Assembly: GCF_008364555.1 (NCBI RefSeq)
Contig: NZ_VTUC01000002.1
Span: 248,001-312,000, forward strand
Source of the DNA: Enterobacter vonholyi
Lineage (GTDB): Bacteria > Pseudomonadota > Gammaproteobacteria > Enterobacterales > Enterobacteriaceae
Reading direction: 5' to 3'
Length of the DNA: 64,000 nt
Below the pieces are notes generated by a model. It was given only the letters and a program-made list of their open reading frames with translations, ran no database searches and was not told the origin of the DNA. Within the stretch, counting starts at the first letter, position 1. Each line of letters starts with the position of its first letter. The position numbers and the translations under genes are program-made. This document shows positions 45,992 through 55,117 of this stretch, piece after piece.

Positions 45992-47290
45992 CCACACCCG
46001 CTCGCCGTTGACCCAGGTCTCGCTGATGTTGCGCTCGTCTCCGAGGGTCATCAGCACAAAAAGCTGCTCGTAGATATCCTGACAGCGGCGATTGCGCAGG
46101 CGCTGCAGCGGCGTCACGTCGGGATCGATGACCACAAAATCAGCCTCTTTGCCGGGTGTGAAGTTGCCAATCTTATCGTCCAGCCGGAGGGCGTGCGCGC
46201 CGCCCAGCGTGGCGTGGTAAAACGCCTCGCTGGCGCGCAGGCGGTAGCTTTGAAGCTGGCCGACCTTGTAGGCTTCCCCCAGCGTGCGCAGCATGCTGAA
46301 GGTCGTGCCCGCCCCAACGTCGGTGCCGATGCCCATCCGCACCCTGTGCTGCCAGCAGGCGGGGAGGCGAAACAGCCCGCTGCCGAGAAACAGGTTAGAG
46401 GTGGGGCAAAACGCCACCGCCGAGCCGGTGTCATGCAGGCACTGCCACTCGCTGTGGTGCAGATGGATCGCGTGGGCAAACACGCTGCGCTCGCCGGTCA
46501 GGCCGTAGTGGTGATACACGTCCAGATAGCGCTCGTGCTCCGGCCAGAGGTCGCTTACCCAGGCCACTTCGTTGGGGTTTTCGCTCAGATGGGTCTGCAG
46601 CCAGGTGTCCGGGAACTCCTCTCTGAGCAGGCTGACCGCCGCAAGCAGCTCGGGGGATGACGTCGGGGCAAAGCGCGGCGTAATGGCATAGCCCAGCCGT
46701 CCCCGATGGTGCCAGCGCTGGATTAGCGCCCGCGTCTGCCGGTAGCTCTGCTTCGCGTCTTCGCTCAGGTAGTCCGGCGCGTGTCTGTCCATCATCACCT
46801 TTCCGGCGATAAGGCGCATGTTGAGGCGCAGGGCCTCGGTAAACAGCGCTTCGACCGATTCCGGATGCAGCGTGCAAAACACCAGCGCGGTGGTGGTGCC
46901 GTTGCTAACCAGTTGCTGTATGAAAAATTCGGCGATCTCTTTCGCGTAGGCCTCATCGGCAAACTGGCTCTCCACCGGGAAGGTGTAGGTGGTCAGCCAC
47001 TCCAGCAGCTGTTCGCCAAAGGCGCCGATCATCTCCGTTTGCGGGTAATGGACGTGGGTGTCGACAAAACCGGGCAGCAGCAGCCTGCCGCGCAGGTCGG
47101 TATAGCCTTTGTGCGGGTCAAGATACTGCTCGCCCTCCTGCCACGGCATCTGCGCCAGAATTTTTCCGCTCTGTATAAACAGCAGCCCGTCCTCAAGGTA
47201 GCGCGCGTGTTGAGCAATGGCGTCTGCGCTGTCGCAGACCCGGGCAATATCAAAAAATGCACCGCGTATCGCAGTCTGGTATTCCATCAT
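45971..47290 (-). CDS. guaD: Guanine deaminase
   Basis: Amidohydrolase of 439 residues, the same length as E. coli GuaD. It deaminates guanine to xanthine, feeding HpxDE. Zinc ligands are visible in GFVDTHVHYPQ (HxH), TWLQTHLSEN, FAHAIHLH and GIGTDVGAGTT. ATG 47290 (next ATG 47287) follows AAGGCAGGAA. The long open frame upstream to 47446 would overlap the permease gene and is rejected. A consensus sigma-54 promoter lies 43 bases upstream. Confidence 0.96.
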   Translation of the reverse strand: MMEYQTAIRGAFFDIARVCDSADAIAQHARYLEDGLLFIQSGKILAQMPWQEGEQYLDPHKGYTDLRGRLLLPGFVDTHVHYPQTEMIGAFGEQLLEWLTTYTFPVESQFADEAYAKEIAEFFIQQLVSNGTTTALVFCTLHPESVEALFTEALRLNMRLIAGKVMMDRHAPDYLSEDAKQSYRQTRALIQRWHHRGRLGYAITPRFAPTSSPELLAAVSLLREEFPDTWLQTHLSENPNEVAWVSDLWPEHERYLDVYHHYGLTGERSVFAHAIHLHHSEWQCLHDTGSAVAFCPTSNLFLGSGLFRLPACWQHRVRMGIGTDVGAGTTFSMLRTLGEAYKVGQLQSYRLRASEAFYHATLGGAHALRLDDKIGNFTPGKEADFVVIDPDVTPLQRLRNRRCQDIYEQLFVLMTLGDERNISETWVNGERVWSTAPVG

Positions 47291-47332
47291 GGTTCCTGCC
47301 TTCGTGTTTGCGTAGCGGGGGTGAGAAGGCTC

Positions 47333-47348
47333 AGCAAGAACGGTGCCA
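47333..47348 (-). promoter_or_regulatory. Sigma-54 promoter of guaD
   Basis: Minus strand TGGCACCGTTCTTGCT is a full TGGCAC-N5-TTGCW match. Transcription would start near 47321. A GC-rich hairpin (47358-47378) that may end the upstream permease transcript stands just before it. Confidence 0.85.
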
Positions 47349-47390
47349 GAATGAAAGGGCCGCAGATAAGCTGCGGCCGGAGGACGAGGG

Positions 47391-48887
47391 TTACTCTTTT
47401 TGCGTTGCCACGCGGGAGCTGAACGACGTCGCGCCCGCCGTCTCACGATCTTCCCGCGCCAGCCAGCGGTAGGTCACGCCGCCGAGGAAGACGCCGATAA
47501 ACCAGCTGAAGTTCGCCACCTCATGCAGGGCCGGGATAAAGCTAATCACCAGGCCCACGGCAACGGATGGGATCAGCGCGCCAATAGCTTTCGGGTTAAA
47601 GCCGTTGCGGTACCAGTATTTACCCTTTGGCGTGTCGTCGAACAGATCGTCAACCGACACCTTGCCGCGCTTAATCAGGTAGAAGTCGGCAATCAGAATG
47701 CCGAACAGCGGGCCGATGAACGCCCCGAGCACGTCCAGGGTGTAGTGGATAAGCTCCGGCGAGTTGAACAGGTTCCACGGGGTGAGCAGGATCGAGCCGA
47801 CGGCGGCAATCATGCCCCCTGTGCGGAAGCTGATTTTCTGCGGCGAGCAGTTAGAGAAATCAAACGCCGGGGAGACGAAGTTTGCCACGATGTTGATCCC
47901 GATGGTGGCGGTGATCATCGTCAGCAGGCCAATCGCCACGGCCAGATCGTTGCCCACGCGGCTGACGGTCTCAATCGGGTCAGTGATCATGCGGCCAAAC
48001 AGCGACTGGGTGCCGGAGACAATCACTACGGTGACGATGGAGAACAGCAGGAAGTTAAACGGCAGGCCCCAGCGGTTGCCGCGGCGGATCTCGCCCATGC
48101 TTTTGCCGTAGCGGGAGAAGTCGCCAAAGTTGAGCAGCGGGCCGGAGAAGTAGGAGACCACCAGCGCGGTCGCGGTGATCATCTGCCAGGTCTGCTCGCC
48201 CGCGCTCAGGGATTTGCTGGCGAGGGTAAAGGAGATCCCGTCAAAACCGGTCTTGTATACAATCCAGCCTGCGAGGGCAAGCATCACCACGTAGACCGCC
48301 GGACCGGCGATATCAATAAAGCGCTTGATGGCGCTCATGCCGTGCCAGAAGACCATCGCCTGCAGGACCCACATAATAGCGAAGCAGATCCAGCCCAGAT
48401 GAGACAGGCCCAGGAACGCGCCGGCGGTGAGCGAAGAGAGCGATGGCCAGAACTTCAGCGCCACCAGCATCAGGGCGTTGGCGGCAAGATAGGTCTGGAT
48501 GCCGTACCACGCGAAGGCAATCAGCCCGCGGATCACCGCCGGAATATTGGCTCCGAAGACGCCGAACGCCTGACGGCTGATCACCGCATAGGGCACGCCA
48601 GCCATCTGGCTTGGTTTGGCCACCAGGTTGGCGCACAGCTGCACGATGCAAATCCCCACCAGCAGGCAGAGCAGCACCTGCCAGCTTGCCAGCCCGAGCG
48701 TAAAGAAGCTCGCGGCGACAACATAACCCCCCATGCTGTGAACGTCCGACATCCAGAACGAAAAGATGTTGTACCAGCTCCAGTTCTGGTCACGCGTCGG
48801 TGCCAGATCCTCATTGCAAAGACGTGGGCTGTAAACCGCACCGGAATCAGCGGCCGTACCTTGCTGTGCGTTTTGACTGTTTGGCAT
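47391..48887 (-). CDS. NCS1-family purine/allantoin permease
   Basis: Inner-membrane transporter of 498 residues with about twelve hydrophobic helices, of the nucleobase-cation symporter 1 family. The N-terminal segment LAPTRDQNWSWYNIFSFWMSD and GGVTYRWL near the C-terminus are typical, with PucI/allantoin permease as the nearest group. In this context it should import allantoin or a purine; the ligand cannot be fixed from sequence. ATG 48887 follows AGGAGCAGG. It is divergent from hpxS across 144 bases that carry candidate HpxS operators and a weak sigma-54-like site. Confidence 0.9.
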   Translation of the reverse strand: MPNSQNAQQGTAADSGAVYSPRLCNEDLAPTRDQNWSWYNIFSFWMSDVHSMGGYVVAASFFTLGLASWQVLLCLLVGICIVQLCANLVAKPSQMAGVPYAVISRQAFGVFGANIPAVIRGLIAFAWYGIQTYLAANALMLVALKFWPSLSSLTAGAFLGLSHLGWICFAIMWVLQAMVFWHGMSAIKRFIDIAGPAVYVVMLALAGWIVYKTGFDGISFTLASKSLSAGEQTWQMITATALVVSYFSGPLLNFGDFSRYGKSMGEIRRGNRWGLPFNFLLFSIVTVVIVSGTQSLFGRMITDPIETVSRVGNDLAVAIGLLTMITATIGINIVANFVSPAFDFSNCSPQKISFRTGGMIAAVGSILLTPWNLFNSPELIHYTLDVLGAFIGPLFGILIADFYLIKRGKVSVDDLFDDTPKGKYWYRNGFNPKAIGALIPSVAVGLVISFIPALHEVANFSWFIGVFLGGVTYRWLAREDRETAGATSFSSRVATQKE

Positions 48888-48938
48888 GAAACCTGCTCCT
48901 GTGAATGAAAACCCGTTAAGCGGGAGTGCAAACGGTGT

Positions 48939-48954
48939 TGCAGGATCCAGGCCA
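48939..48954 (-). promoter_or_regulatory. Weak sigma-54-like site upstream of the NCS1 permease
   Basis: Minus strand TGGCCTGGATCCTGCA keeps GG and GC 10 bases apart, but the -12 element is CTGCA and the rest is poor. It is listed because of the strong sites elsewhere in the cluster. Confidence 0.35.
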
Positions 48955-48966
48955 AAATAATAAATC

Positions 48967-48998
48967 TTGTATGCAATATTTTATTTTTATGTATACGA
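48967..48998. promoter_or_regulatory. Candidate HpxS (GntR/FadR-type) operators
   Basis: Two half-palindromic sites, TTGTATGCAA (48967-48976) and TATGTATACGA (48988-48998), have centres 22 bases (two helical turns) apart in the divergent control region next to hpxS. Confidence 0.5.
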
Positions 48999-49031
48999 TT
49001 CGATAACGAAGAGTAAAAGACGGAGTGGTGA

Positions 49032-49748
49032 ATGAACAACATAAACGCCCTGCAGACCGCGCCAGACCTGCATGACAAAGACGAATCGATCTTTCAGGCG
49101 CTGATGACCGCGATTGTCGAACATCAGCTGCTGCCGGGGAGCAAATTGCCGGAAGAGGCGCTGGCCGAGGTGTTTGGCGTAAGCCGCACGGGCATCCGCA
49201 AGGTGCTTCAACGACTCGCCGCTGTGCAAATGGTCACCCTGACGCCCAAGCGTGGTGCACACGTCGCCAGTCCGACGGTGGAAGAGGCGCGACACATCTT
49301 TCGCACCCGCGCGCTGCTGGAGGTCGCTAACCTTCCGGACGTGCTGGCGCACTGCCAGCCGCCGCACCTTGCCGCGCTGGAGACCATTATTCGCCAGGAG
49401 CAGCAGGCGCACGAGGCCTATGACGGCCCGGCGGCGATTCGCCACTCCGCCAATTTCCACATTCAGCTGCAGGCCATCTCCGGCAACCAGGTGCTCACTG
49501 AGATGGTGACCAGCCTGAGCCAGCGTTCTTCGCTGGTGATTGCCACCTGGGGCGCGCCGTGGCGTCAGGGCTGCCGCTGCAACGATCACGAACAGCTTGT
49601 GGATCTGCTGCGCCAGAAGGCGCTTGAGCCATTAAGCGATGCCCTCATGCACCATTTTGAACATATCGTCGCCAGCCTCTGCTTCGAGCGGGCGGGCGAG
49701 TGCCTGCCTGATTTTGCCCGGCTGTTTGCCGGCCACAAGGAGTCGTAA
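49032..49748 (+). CDS. hpxS: HpxS, GntR-family (FCD) regulator
   Basis: Regulator of 238 residues. It has a winged helix-turn-helix of GntR type (LPEEALAEVFGVSRTGIRKVLQRL, about residues 38-62) and an all-helical FCD ligand domain (FRTRALLEVANLP to the C-terminus). It is first in hpxSAB and probably controls this operon and the divergent permease in response to allantoin or a product. Its stop overlaps the hpxA start as TAATG. Confidence 0.9.
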   Translation: MNNINALQTAPDLHDKDESIFQALMTAIVEHQLLPGSKLPEEALAEVFGVSRTGIRKVLQRLAAVQMVTLTPKRGAHVASPTVEEARHIFRTRALLEVANLPDVLAHCQPPHLAALETIIRQEQQAHEAYDGPAAIRHSANFHIQLQAISGNQVLTEMVTSLSQRSSLVIATWGAPWRQGCRCNDHEQLVDLLRQKALEPLSDALMHHFEHIVASLCFERAGECLPDFARLFAGHKES

Positions 49749-50488
49749 TGTCTGTCTGTATACAAGTGATCAACCCCAACACCAGCCTCGCCATGACGGA
49801 AACCATCGGCGCGGCGGCGCGCGCGGTGGCGGCGCCGGGGACGGAGATCCTCGCAGTCTGCCCGAGCGCGGGCGTGCCGTCTATAGAAGGCCACTTTGAT
49901 GAGGCCATCGCCGCCGTCGGTGTCCTGGAACAGATCAAAAAAGGCAGGGAACAGGGCGTGTCGGGTCACGTGATTGCCTGCTTTGGCGATCCGGGCCTGC
50001 TGGCGGCGCGCGAGCTGGCCCAGGGGCCGGTTATCGGCATTGCCGAAGCCGCGATGCACATGGCGACGCTGGTGGCGACGCGTTTTTCGGTGGTTACCAC
50101 GCTGCCGCGCACGCTGATTATTGCCCGTCATCTGTTGCACCAGTATGGCTTTCAGGACCATTGCGCGGCGCTGCACGCCATCGACCTTCCGGTGCTCGCG
50201 CTGGAGGATGGCAGCGGTCTGGCGCAGGAAAAAGTGCGCGCGCGCTGTATACAGGCGCTGAAAGAGGATGGCTGTGGCGCCATCGTGCTGGGCTGCGGCG
50301 GCATGGCAACGCTGGCGCAGGAGCTGACCCGCGAGCTGCGCGTGCCGGTGATAGACGGCGTCAGCGCGGCGGTGAAGATGGTGGAATCGCTGGTGGCGCT
50401 GGGGCTGTCGACCAGCAAGCACGGGGATCTGGCATTCCCGGAGAACAAACCGTTAAGCGGGCATTTTCAGGCATTGAATCCATTTTAA
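49748..50488 (+). CDS. hpxA: Allantoin racemase HpxA
   Basis: Asp/Glu/hydantoin-racemase-family enzyme of 246 residues. The two catalytic cysteines lie in VIACFGDPGL (about residue 77) and IVLGCGGMA (about 182). It interconverts S- and R-allantoin, needed because HpxQ makes S-allantoin while the PuuE-type allantoinase HpxB has its own stereopreference. It is translationally coupled to hpxS, and hpxB begins 15 bases later. Confidence 0.93.
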   Translation: MSVCIQVINPNTSLAMTETIGAAARAVAAPGTEILAVCPSAGVPSIEGHFDEAIAAVGVLEQIKKGREQGVSGHVIACFGDPGLLAARELAQGPVIGIAEAAMHMATLVATRFSVVTTLPRTLIIARHLLHQYGFQDHCAALHAIDLPVLALEDGSGLAQEKVRARCIQALKEDGCGAIVLGCGGMATLAQELTRELRVPVIDGVSAAVKMVESLVALGLSTSKHGDLAFPENKPLSGHFQALNPF

Positions 50489-50503
50489 TTTTTGGGGGTG
50501 GCA

Positions 50504-51436
50504 ATGGGGCTTTTTGAACAGGATTATCCGCGGGATCTGCGCGGCTACGCGGGCAACCCGCCGCACGCGCGGTGGCCTAATCAGGCGCGCATCGCCGTGC
50601 AGTTTGTGCTCAACTATGAGGAAGGGGCGGAAAACCACGTTCTGCACGGCGATGCCGGATCCGAGCAGTTCCTGTCGGACATTATCGGCGCGGCCAGCTA
50701 CCCGGATAAGCACATGTCGATGGACTCCCTCTACGAATACGGCAGCCGCGCCGGGTTCTGGAGGATCCACAATGAATTTCAAAAGCGCGGCCTGCCGCTA
50801 ACGGTCTTTGGCGTGGCGATGGCGCTGGCGCGTCACCCGGAGATCGTTGAGGCGATCAAAGCCGCAGATTACGACGTGGTCAGCCACGGCTGGCGCTGGA
50901 TCCATTATCAAAACATGGACATCAGCCAGGAGCGCGAACACCTGCATAAGGCGGTGCACGTTCTGACCGACCTGTTCGGCAAGCCGCCAGCGGGCTGGTA
51001 CACCGGGCGCGACAGCCCCAACACGCGCCAGCTGGTGGTGGAGCACGGTGGTTTTGACTACGACAGCGACTACTACGGCGACGATTTGCCCTTCTGGACG
51101 GAAGTAGCCTGCAGCGACGGCACCCGCAAGCCGCACCTGATTGTGCCGTATACGCTGGATGCGAACGACATGCGCTTCGCGACCGCGCAGGGGTTTAACA
51201 CGGCCGAGCAGTTCTATACCTACCTGAAGGACAGTTTTGACGTGCTGTACGAAGAGGGAGAAAGCGCGCCGAAGATGATGTCCATCGGCATGCACTGTCG
51301 CCTGCTGGGGAGACCGGGGCGTTTTCGCGCGCTGCAGAAGTTCCTGGATTATGTGCAGCAGCACGAGCGGGTATGGGTCTGTACCCGCCAGCAGATTGCC
51401 GACCACTGGCGGGAGGTGCATCCGTTTCAGAAATAA
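50504..51436 (+). CDS. hpxB: PuuE-type allantoinase HpxB
   Basis: Enzyme of 310 residues from the polysaccharide-deacetylase/PuuE family, unrelated to metal-dependent amidohydrolase allantoinases. It hydrolyses allantoin to allantoate. Family segments are GYAGNPPHARWPNQARIAVQ, VSHGWRWI, WYTGRDSPNTRQL and YDSDYYGDDLPFW. ATG 50504 follows GGGGGTGG. Last gene of hpxSAB; a REP element follows. Confidence 0.94.
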   Translation: MGLFEQDYPRDLRGYAGNPPHARWPNQARIAVQFVLNYEEGAENHVLHGDAGSEQFLSDIIGAASYPDKHMSMDSLYEYGSRAGFWRIHNEFQKRGLPLTVFGVAMALARHPEIVEAIKAADYDVVSHGWRWIHYQNMDISQEREHLHKAVHVLTDLFGKPPAGWYTGRDSPNTRQLVVEHGGFDYDSDYYGDDLPFWTEVACSDGTRKPHLIVPYTLDANDMRFATAQGFNTAEQFYTYLKDSFDVLYEEGESAPKMMSIGMHCRLLGRPGRFRALQKFLDYVQQHERVWVCTRQQIADHWREVHPFQK

Positions 51437-51449
51437 CTGAGCCGTCTTT

Positions 51450-51483
51450 AGCCGGGTGGCGGCTGCGCCTTACCCGGCCTACG
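51450..51483. repeat. REP-type palindromic element
   Basis: GCCGGGT...ACCCGGC arms (51451-51478) around GGCGGCTGCGCCTT, in the opposite orientation to the 19685 copy. It lies between the convergent hpxB and hpxZ. Confidence 0.85.
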
Positions 51484-51484
51484 A

Positions 51485-51871
51485 CTACGACATCAAACTC
51501 ACCTGCGCCGCCACGATCCGCCACCCGTAGGCAAACCGTACCCACGTCTGCTGCTGGCGGCCAATGCGTTCCGTCCCCGCGCGGGTAAACTCGGTGCTGC
51601 ACACGGCATAATCCTCCCCGAAGGTGGTAATCACTGTGTGGCGCAGCGTCCGCTGCAATCCGGCGGACGGGCGCGCCGCCCGAAAGGCGCGGATTTCATC
51701 AATCCCGTACAGGTTTTCACCCGCTCCGAGACGCACCGTGCTTTTGTCGTGCCAGAACAGCTCGTCCAGCACCGCAACGTTGTTGCTCACCAGCGCGTCC
51801 TCATAGCGGTAAAACGCGGCGGTCACCTCGGCAACCACCCACGGGAGGTTAATGTCATCGTGATTCATCAT
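51485..51871 (-). CDS. hpxZ: HpxZ, oxalurate catabolism protein (SnoaL-like)
   Basis: Small protein of 128 residues with an NTF2/SnoaL-like fold (DUF3225): ALVSNNVAVLDELFWHDKST and a C-terminal WRIVAAQVSL. It is last in hpxWXYZ, which handles oxalurate/oxamate in Klebsiella. The exact role of HpxZ is unknown. Its start overlaps the hpxY stop as ATGATGA. Confidence 0.9.
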   Translation of the reverse strand: MMNHDDINLPWVVAEVTAAFYRYEDALVSNNVAVLDELFWHDKSTVRLGAGENLYGIDEIRAFRAARPSAGLQRTLRHTVITTFGEDYAVCSTEFTRAGTERIGRQQQTWVRFAYGWRIVAAQVSLMS

Positions 51872-53265
51872 GCTGCTATCTCCGCCGGGCGGGCATCGGT
51901 GATGCCGTTCTCTTCCAGAACCCGCGCGACGCGCAGGCAGGCCTGCTCGTTAAACGGCGCGGCAATCAGCTGCAGGCCGATGGGCGCACCCTGCGCGGTG
52001 CGCAGGGGAACGGTGGTCACGGGCAGGCCCAAAAACGAAATTGGCTGGGTCAGCATCCCCATGCTGGCGCGAATGGGCAGCGGCTGGCCGTTAATCTCCA
52101 TGGTCTGCTCACCCGCCAGCGTGGCGCTGCGCGGAGTGGCCGGGGCGATCAGCACGTCGGCCTGCGCGAACAGGGTTTTGAACGCCTGCCGGGCGTGAGC
52201 GCGAAACCGCTGGGCCTGAATATACCAGGCTGAGGGGATCATCGCCCCGGCGAGCAGCCGTTCGCGAGAGTGCGGCTCAAAACGCGCCGGTTCATGGCGA
52301 AGCGCGGGCAGGTATTGATTTCCCCCTTCGGAGGCGCTGATGATAAACGCCGCCGAACGCGCCAGCTCGGCGTCAGGGAACTGCAGCTCATCCTGCACGT
52401 CGAGCGCCTTCGCCACCCGCGCCACGGCGGCTCTGGCGTCTGCGTCGCACCAGGTGGTGAAATAGCCGCCGAGCACCGCGCAGCGCAGGCCATCAAGCCC
52501 ACGATCGAGCAGGGGGCGCGTCTGTTCCCGGGAGCACTCGGCCTGAAAACCGTCGCTGGTATCCCGTCCCTGCAGCGCATCATACACGGACGCCAGGTCG
52601 CACACGCGGCGGGCGAAGGGGCCGATATGATCCAGGCTCGCGACAAACGGATGGCTGCCGGATCGCGACAGGCGGCCAAAGGTGGGCTTCAGGCCATAGA
52701 TACCGCACAGGGAGGCCGGAACGCGAATCGAGCCGTTGGTGTCGGTGCCGAGCGAAAAGTGCACCAGCCCGGCGGCCACCGCGGCGGCTGAACCGCCGGA
52801 CGACCCGCCCGCAATGCGCGTCAGGTCGTGCGGGTTACGCGTCGTGCCGTAGTGGCTGTTCTCGGTGGTAAAACCGTAGGCGTAGGCGTCCATATTGACC
52901 ATCCCGGTCAGCAGCCCGCCCGCGCTGCGCAGCTGGCGCACCGCAAAACTGTCAGCGGCGGCGGCAGGGCGCTGGCTGAACAATTCGGCTCCGGCGAGGG
53001 TGGTGTGACCGGCAACGTCGAACAGATTTTTTACCGCGTAGGGCACGCCCGCCAGCGGCGGCAGGGGGCGCTTTTCCCGTCGCAGGGTATCGATATTGTC
53101 GGCCTCGGCGAGCATGCGTGCTTCCGTCACGGCGGTCCAGGCGCCGATCTGCGGGTTAACGCGCGCAATCCCCTCCAGCGTCTGTCGGGCGATCTCGCGA
53201 GCGCTCAGCTCCCCAGCGCTTAGCGCCTGCTGGATCGCGCTGATACTCATCTCGTGTAGCGTCAT
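51868..53265 (-). CDS. hpxY: HpxY, AtzE-family amidase
   Basis: Amidase-signature enzyme of 465 residues. The catalytic Lys is in [10 protein letters not shown] (about residue 79), and the Ser-Ser pair in [17 protein letters not shown] and [12 protein letters not shown]. It probably cleaves oxalurate, with the small HpxX as partner, like the AtzE-AtzG pair. The start overlaps the hpxX stop by 4 bases. Confidence 0.9.
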   Translation of the reverse strand: MTLHEMSISAIQQALSAGELSAREIARQTLEGIARVNPQIGAWTAVTEARMLAEADNIDTLRREKRPLPPLAGVPYAVKNLFDVAGHTTLAGAELFSQRPAAAADSFAVRQLRSAGGLLTGMVNMDAYAYGFTTENSHYGTTRNPHDLTRIAGGSSGGSAAAVAAGLVHFSLGTDTNGSIRVPASLCGIYGLKPTFGRLSRSGSHPFVASLDHIGPFARRVCDLASVYDALQGRDTSDGFQAECSREQTRPLLDRGLDGLRCAVLGGYFTTWCDADARAAVARVAKALDVQDELQFPDAELARSAAFIISASEGGNQYLPALRHEPARFEPHSRERLLAGAMIPSAWYIQAQRFRAHARQAFKTLFAQADVLIAPATPRSATLAGEQTMEINGQPLPIRASMGMLTQPISFLGLPVTTVPLRTAQGAPIGLQLIAAPFNEQACLRVARVLEENGITDARPAEIAA

Positions 53266-53450
53266 GCTTTATAAACTCCTGCAATCTCCAGACGGTCGTC
53301 GAGCGGCAGCGCCATCAGCGGGGCGGCCATGGTGGCTATGCGGCTGAACTGCAGCTGCAGCTCGGCGCGGCGGGCGTCATCCAGCGTCACGCCGAGTACA
53401 GTTTCCATTTGCGCCAGGTATGCCTGCCAGTCGGGTTGGTGTGTCGTCAT
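53262..53450 (-). CDS. hpxX: HpxX, AtzG-like small subunit
   Basis: Protein of 62 residues, all helical by composition, of the DUF4089/AtzG-like family (WQAYLAQMETVLGVTLDDAR). AtzG stabilises the amidase AtzE, so HpxX probably does the same for HpxY, whose gene overlaps it. It lies 11 bases behind hpxW. Confidence 0.88.
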   Translation of the reverse strand: MTTHQPDWQAYLAQMETVLGVTLDDARRAELQLQFSRIATMAAPLMALPLDDRLEIAGVYKA

Positions 53451-53461
53451 TTTTTTTCTCC

Positions 53462-55045
53462 TCAGAATCCGGCGGCCGCGCCGTTGCTGCGCGGGTCAAA
53501 TGCCCCTTCGAACAGCCCGTTGGGGTGGCGGACAATCGCGCCCGCGTGGCCCATGGCTTCACTAAAGTCAGGGAAAAGCTCCACCTCGTGACCGAGTGCC
53601 CGCAGGCGCACGACCGTCTCGGGTGGAAAACGTCCTTCAAGCTTTAAGGTGTCCGAGGTTTGTCCCCAGGTGCGCCCCAGCAGCCAGCGCGGGCGGGAAA
53701 TGCTCTCCTGTAAAGGCACGCCCTGAATCGCGTAGCGGGTAAAGATCGCGGCCTGGGTCTGCGGCTGTCCGTCGCCGCCCATCGATCCGTAGACCATCAC
53801 GCGACCGTCCTTCAGACGCGCCGCCGCCGGGTTCAGGGTGTGGAACGGCTGTTTGCCCGGCGCGAGGGCCAGAAGATGGGCGGGATCGAGGCTGAATGAT
53901 GCCCCTCGGTTCTGCCAGACGATGCCGGTATCGGGCAGCACCACGCCGCTGCCGAACTCGTGATAAATGCTCTGGATAAACGACACGGCAAGCCCGCTGC
54001 TGTCCATCACCCCCATCCACACCGTATCGCCGGGGCCTTTTCCGGTTCCCCACGGTGCGGCCCGGCCGTCGTCAACCCTGTTGGCAAGCGCCTGCAGGGC
54101 GGCGGGATCCAGCAGATCCTGAATATCGGTTTTCAGCTCGCGCGGGTCGGTGATGTGGGCATCACGCAGGCCAAAGGCCAGCTTGGTGGCTTCAACGATG
54201 CGGTGAAGGGTTTCGGCGTCGTCGGCCTCCGCCATGTTCAGTCGGTCGGTGATGCCGAGTATCGCCAGCGAGACCAGCCCCTGCGTCGGCGGGGCGTGGT
54301 TAAAGATCTCCCCCTGCTGATGCTGCAGCGTCAGCGGCGCGGTGCGTCGGGCTGCGTGGGCGTGTAAATCGGCCAGCGTAACGGGCAGGCCCAGCGTCTC
54401 CATGCCGTGCGCCAGCACGTCCGCCAGCGGGCCGCGATAAAAACTGTCCAGACCGTCTTCCGCCAGGCGCCTCAGGGTTGTAGCCATGGCGGGCTGGTAA
54501 AAGCGGCTCCCGGCCTGCGGCGGCTTGCCGTCGACCAGCCAGGTTTCCGCGAAGCCCGGCACATCCTTCAGCTCGTCGAACTTGCTGGCAGTGGCGTGAG
54601 CCTGAGAGGCCGTGACCGGCGTGCCGTTCTGCGCGTAGTCAATGGCGTCGGCCAGCAGGCGGGCCAGCGGCAGCGACTTGCCGGTCATCTCACGGGAAAC
54701 CTTCAGCGCCTCGTCCCAGCCGCTGACCGTGCCGGCGACGGTTAGCGCCGCCTGCGGTCCGCGATGGGGGATCTGCGTGAGCCCATCGTAGGCGGCCAGC
54801 GTCGCGTGCGATCCCGCCGCGCCGCTGGCGTCAATGGCGATGGGGTCGCCTTCCGGCGGCACGATAAGCCAGAAGCCATCGCCGCCCAGCCCGTTCATAT
54901 GCGGGTAAACCACGGCGATGGTGGCCGCCGCCGCGACCATCGCTTCTATCGCGCTGCCGCCTTCGCGTAGCACCGTCAGCGCGCTCTGGCTGGCGAGGTG
55001 GTGCGGCGCAACCGCCATACCGTGTGTGGAGACATTACTTTGCAT
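53462..55045 (-). CDS. hpxW: Oxamate amidohydrolase HpxW
   Basis: Gamma-glutamyltransferase-fold Ntn hydrolase of 527 residues. The probable nucleophile Thr starts the small subunit in GPGDTVWMGVMDSSG, where the precursor would self-cleave. The oxyanion GSMGGDGQPQ region follows. The Klebsiella orthologue hydrolyses oxamate to oxalate and ammonia. No signal peptide is seen, unlike periplasmic GGT. First gene of hpxWXYZ, with a sigma-54 promoter 36 bases upstream. Confidence 0.92.
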   Translation of the reverse strand: MQSNVSTHGMAVAPHHLASQSALTVLREGGSAIEAMVAAAATIAVVYPHMNGLGGDGFWLIVPPEGDPIAIDASGAAGSHATLAAYDGLTQIPHRGPQAALTVAGTVSGWDEALKVSREMTGKSLPLARLLADAIDYAQNGTPVTASQAHATASKFDELKDVPGFAETWLVDGKPPQAGSRFYQPAMATTLRRLAEDGLDSFYRGPLADVLAHGMETLGLPVTLADLHAHAARRTAPLTLQHQQGEIFNHAPPTQGLVSLAILGITDRLNMAEADDAETLHRIVEATKLAFGLRDAHITDPRELKTDIQDLLDPAALQALANRVDDGRAAPWGTGKGPGDTVWMGVMDSSGLAVSFIQSIYHEFGSGVVLPDTGIVWQNRGASFSLDPAHLLALAPGKQPFHTLNPAAARLKDGRVMVYGSMGGDGQPQTQAAIFTRYAIQGVPLQESISRPRWLLGRTWGQTSDTLKLEGRFPPETVVRLRALGHEVELFPDFSEAMGHAGAIVRHPNGLFEGAFDPRSNGAAAGF

Positions 55046-55080
55046 GAAGAATCCTCGTAACCCTGAAAGTCACAAGGCGC

Positions 55081-55096
55081 TGCAAAAGCTGTTCCA
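55081..55096 (-). promoter_or_regulatory. Sigma-54 promoter of hpxWXYZ
   Basis: Minus strand TGGAACAGCTTTTGCA fits TGGCAC-N5-TTGCA with one mismatch and correct GG-GC spacing. It lies 36 bases upstream of hpxW. Confidence 0.78.
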
Positions 55097-55099
55097 GTT

Positions 55100-55117
55100 C
55101 TGAAAGAAAAGTTTCAG
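55100..55117. promoter_or_regulatory. Candidate HpxU operator
   Basis: Perfect inverted repeat CTGAAA-N6-TTTCAG next to the hpxWXYZ sigma-54 promoter and 71 bases before hpxU. Three AATGAAA direct repeats follow (55133-55166). RpiR-type repressors often bind such GAAA/TTTC arms; the assignment is inference. Confidence 0.45.

Noticed and set aside
47288-47446. Longer guaD frame starting at GTG 47446
   Set aside because: It would overlap the permease gene, lacks a ribosome-binding site, and the ATG at 47290 gives the E. coli length and lies behind a sigma-54 promoter.
47400-48908. 502-codon frame antisense to the NCS1 permease
   Set aside because: Composition rich in His, Arg, Gln and Gly with no hydrophobic core, the usual mark of a shadow frame; the opposite strand encodes a clear transporter.
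48927-48942. NtrC-like palindrome TGCA-N8-TGCA upstream of the NCS1 permease
   Set aside because: Spacing is one base shorter than the NtrC consensus and the inner CC/GG positions do not match.
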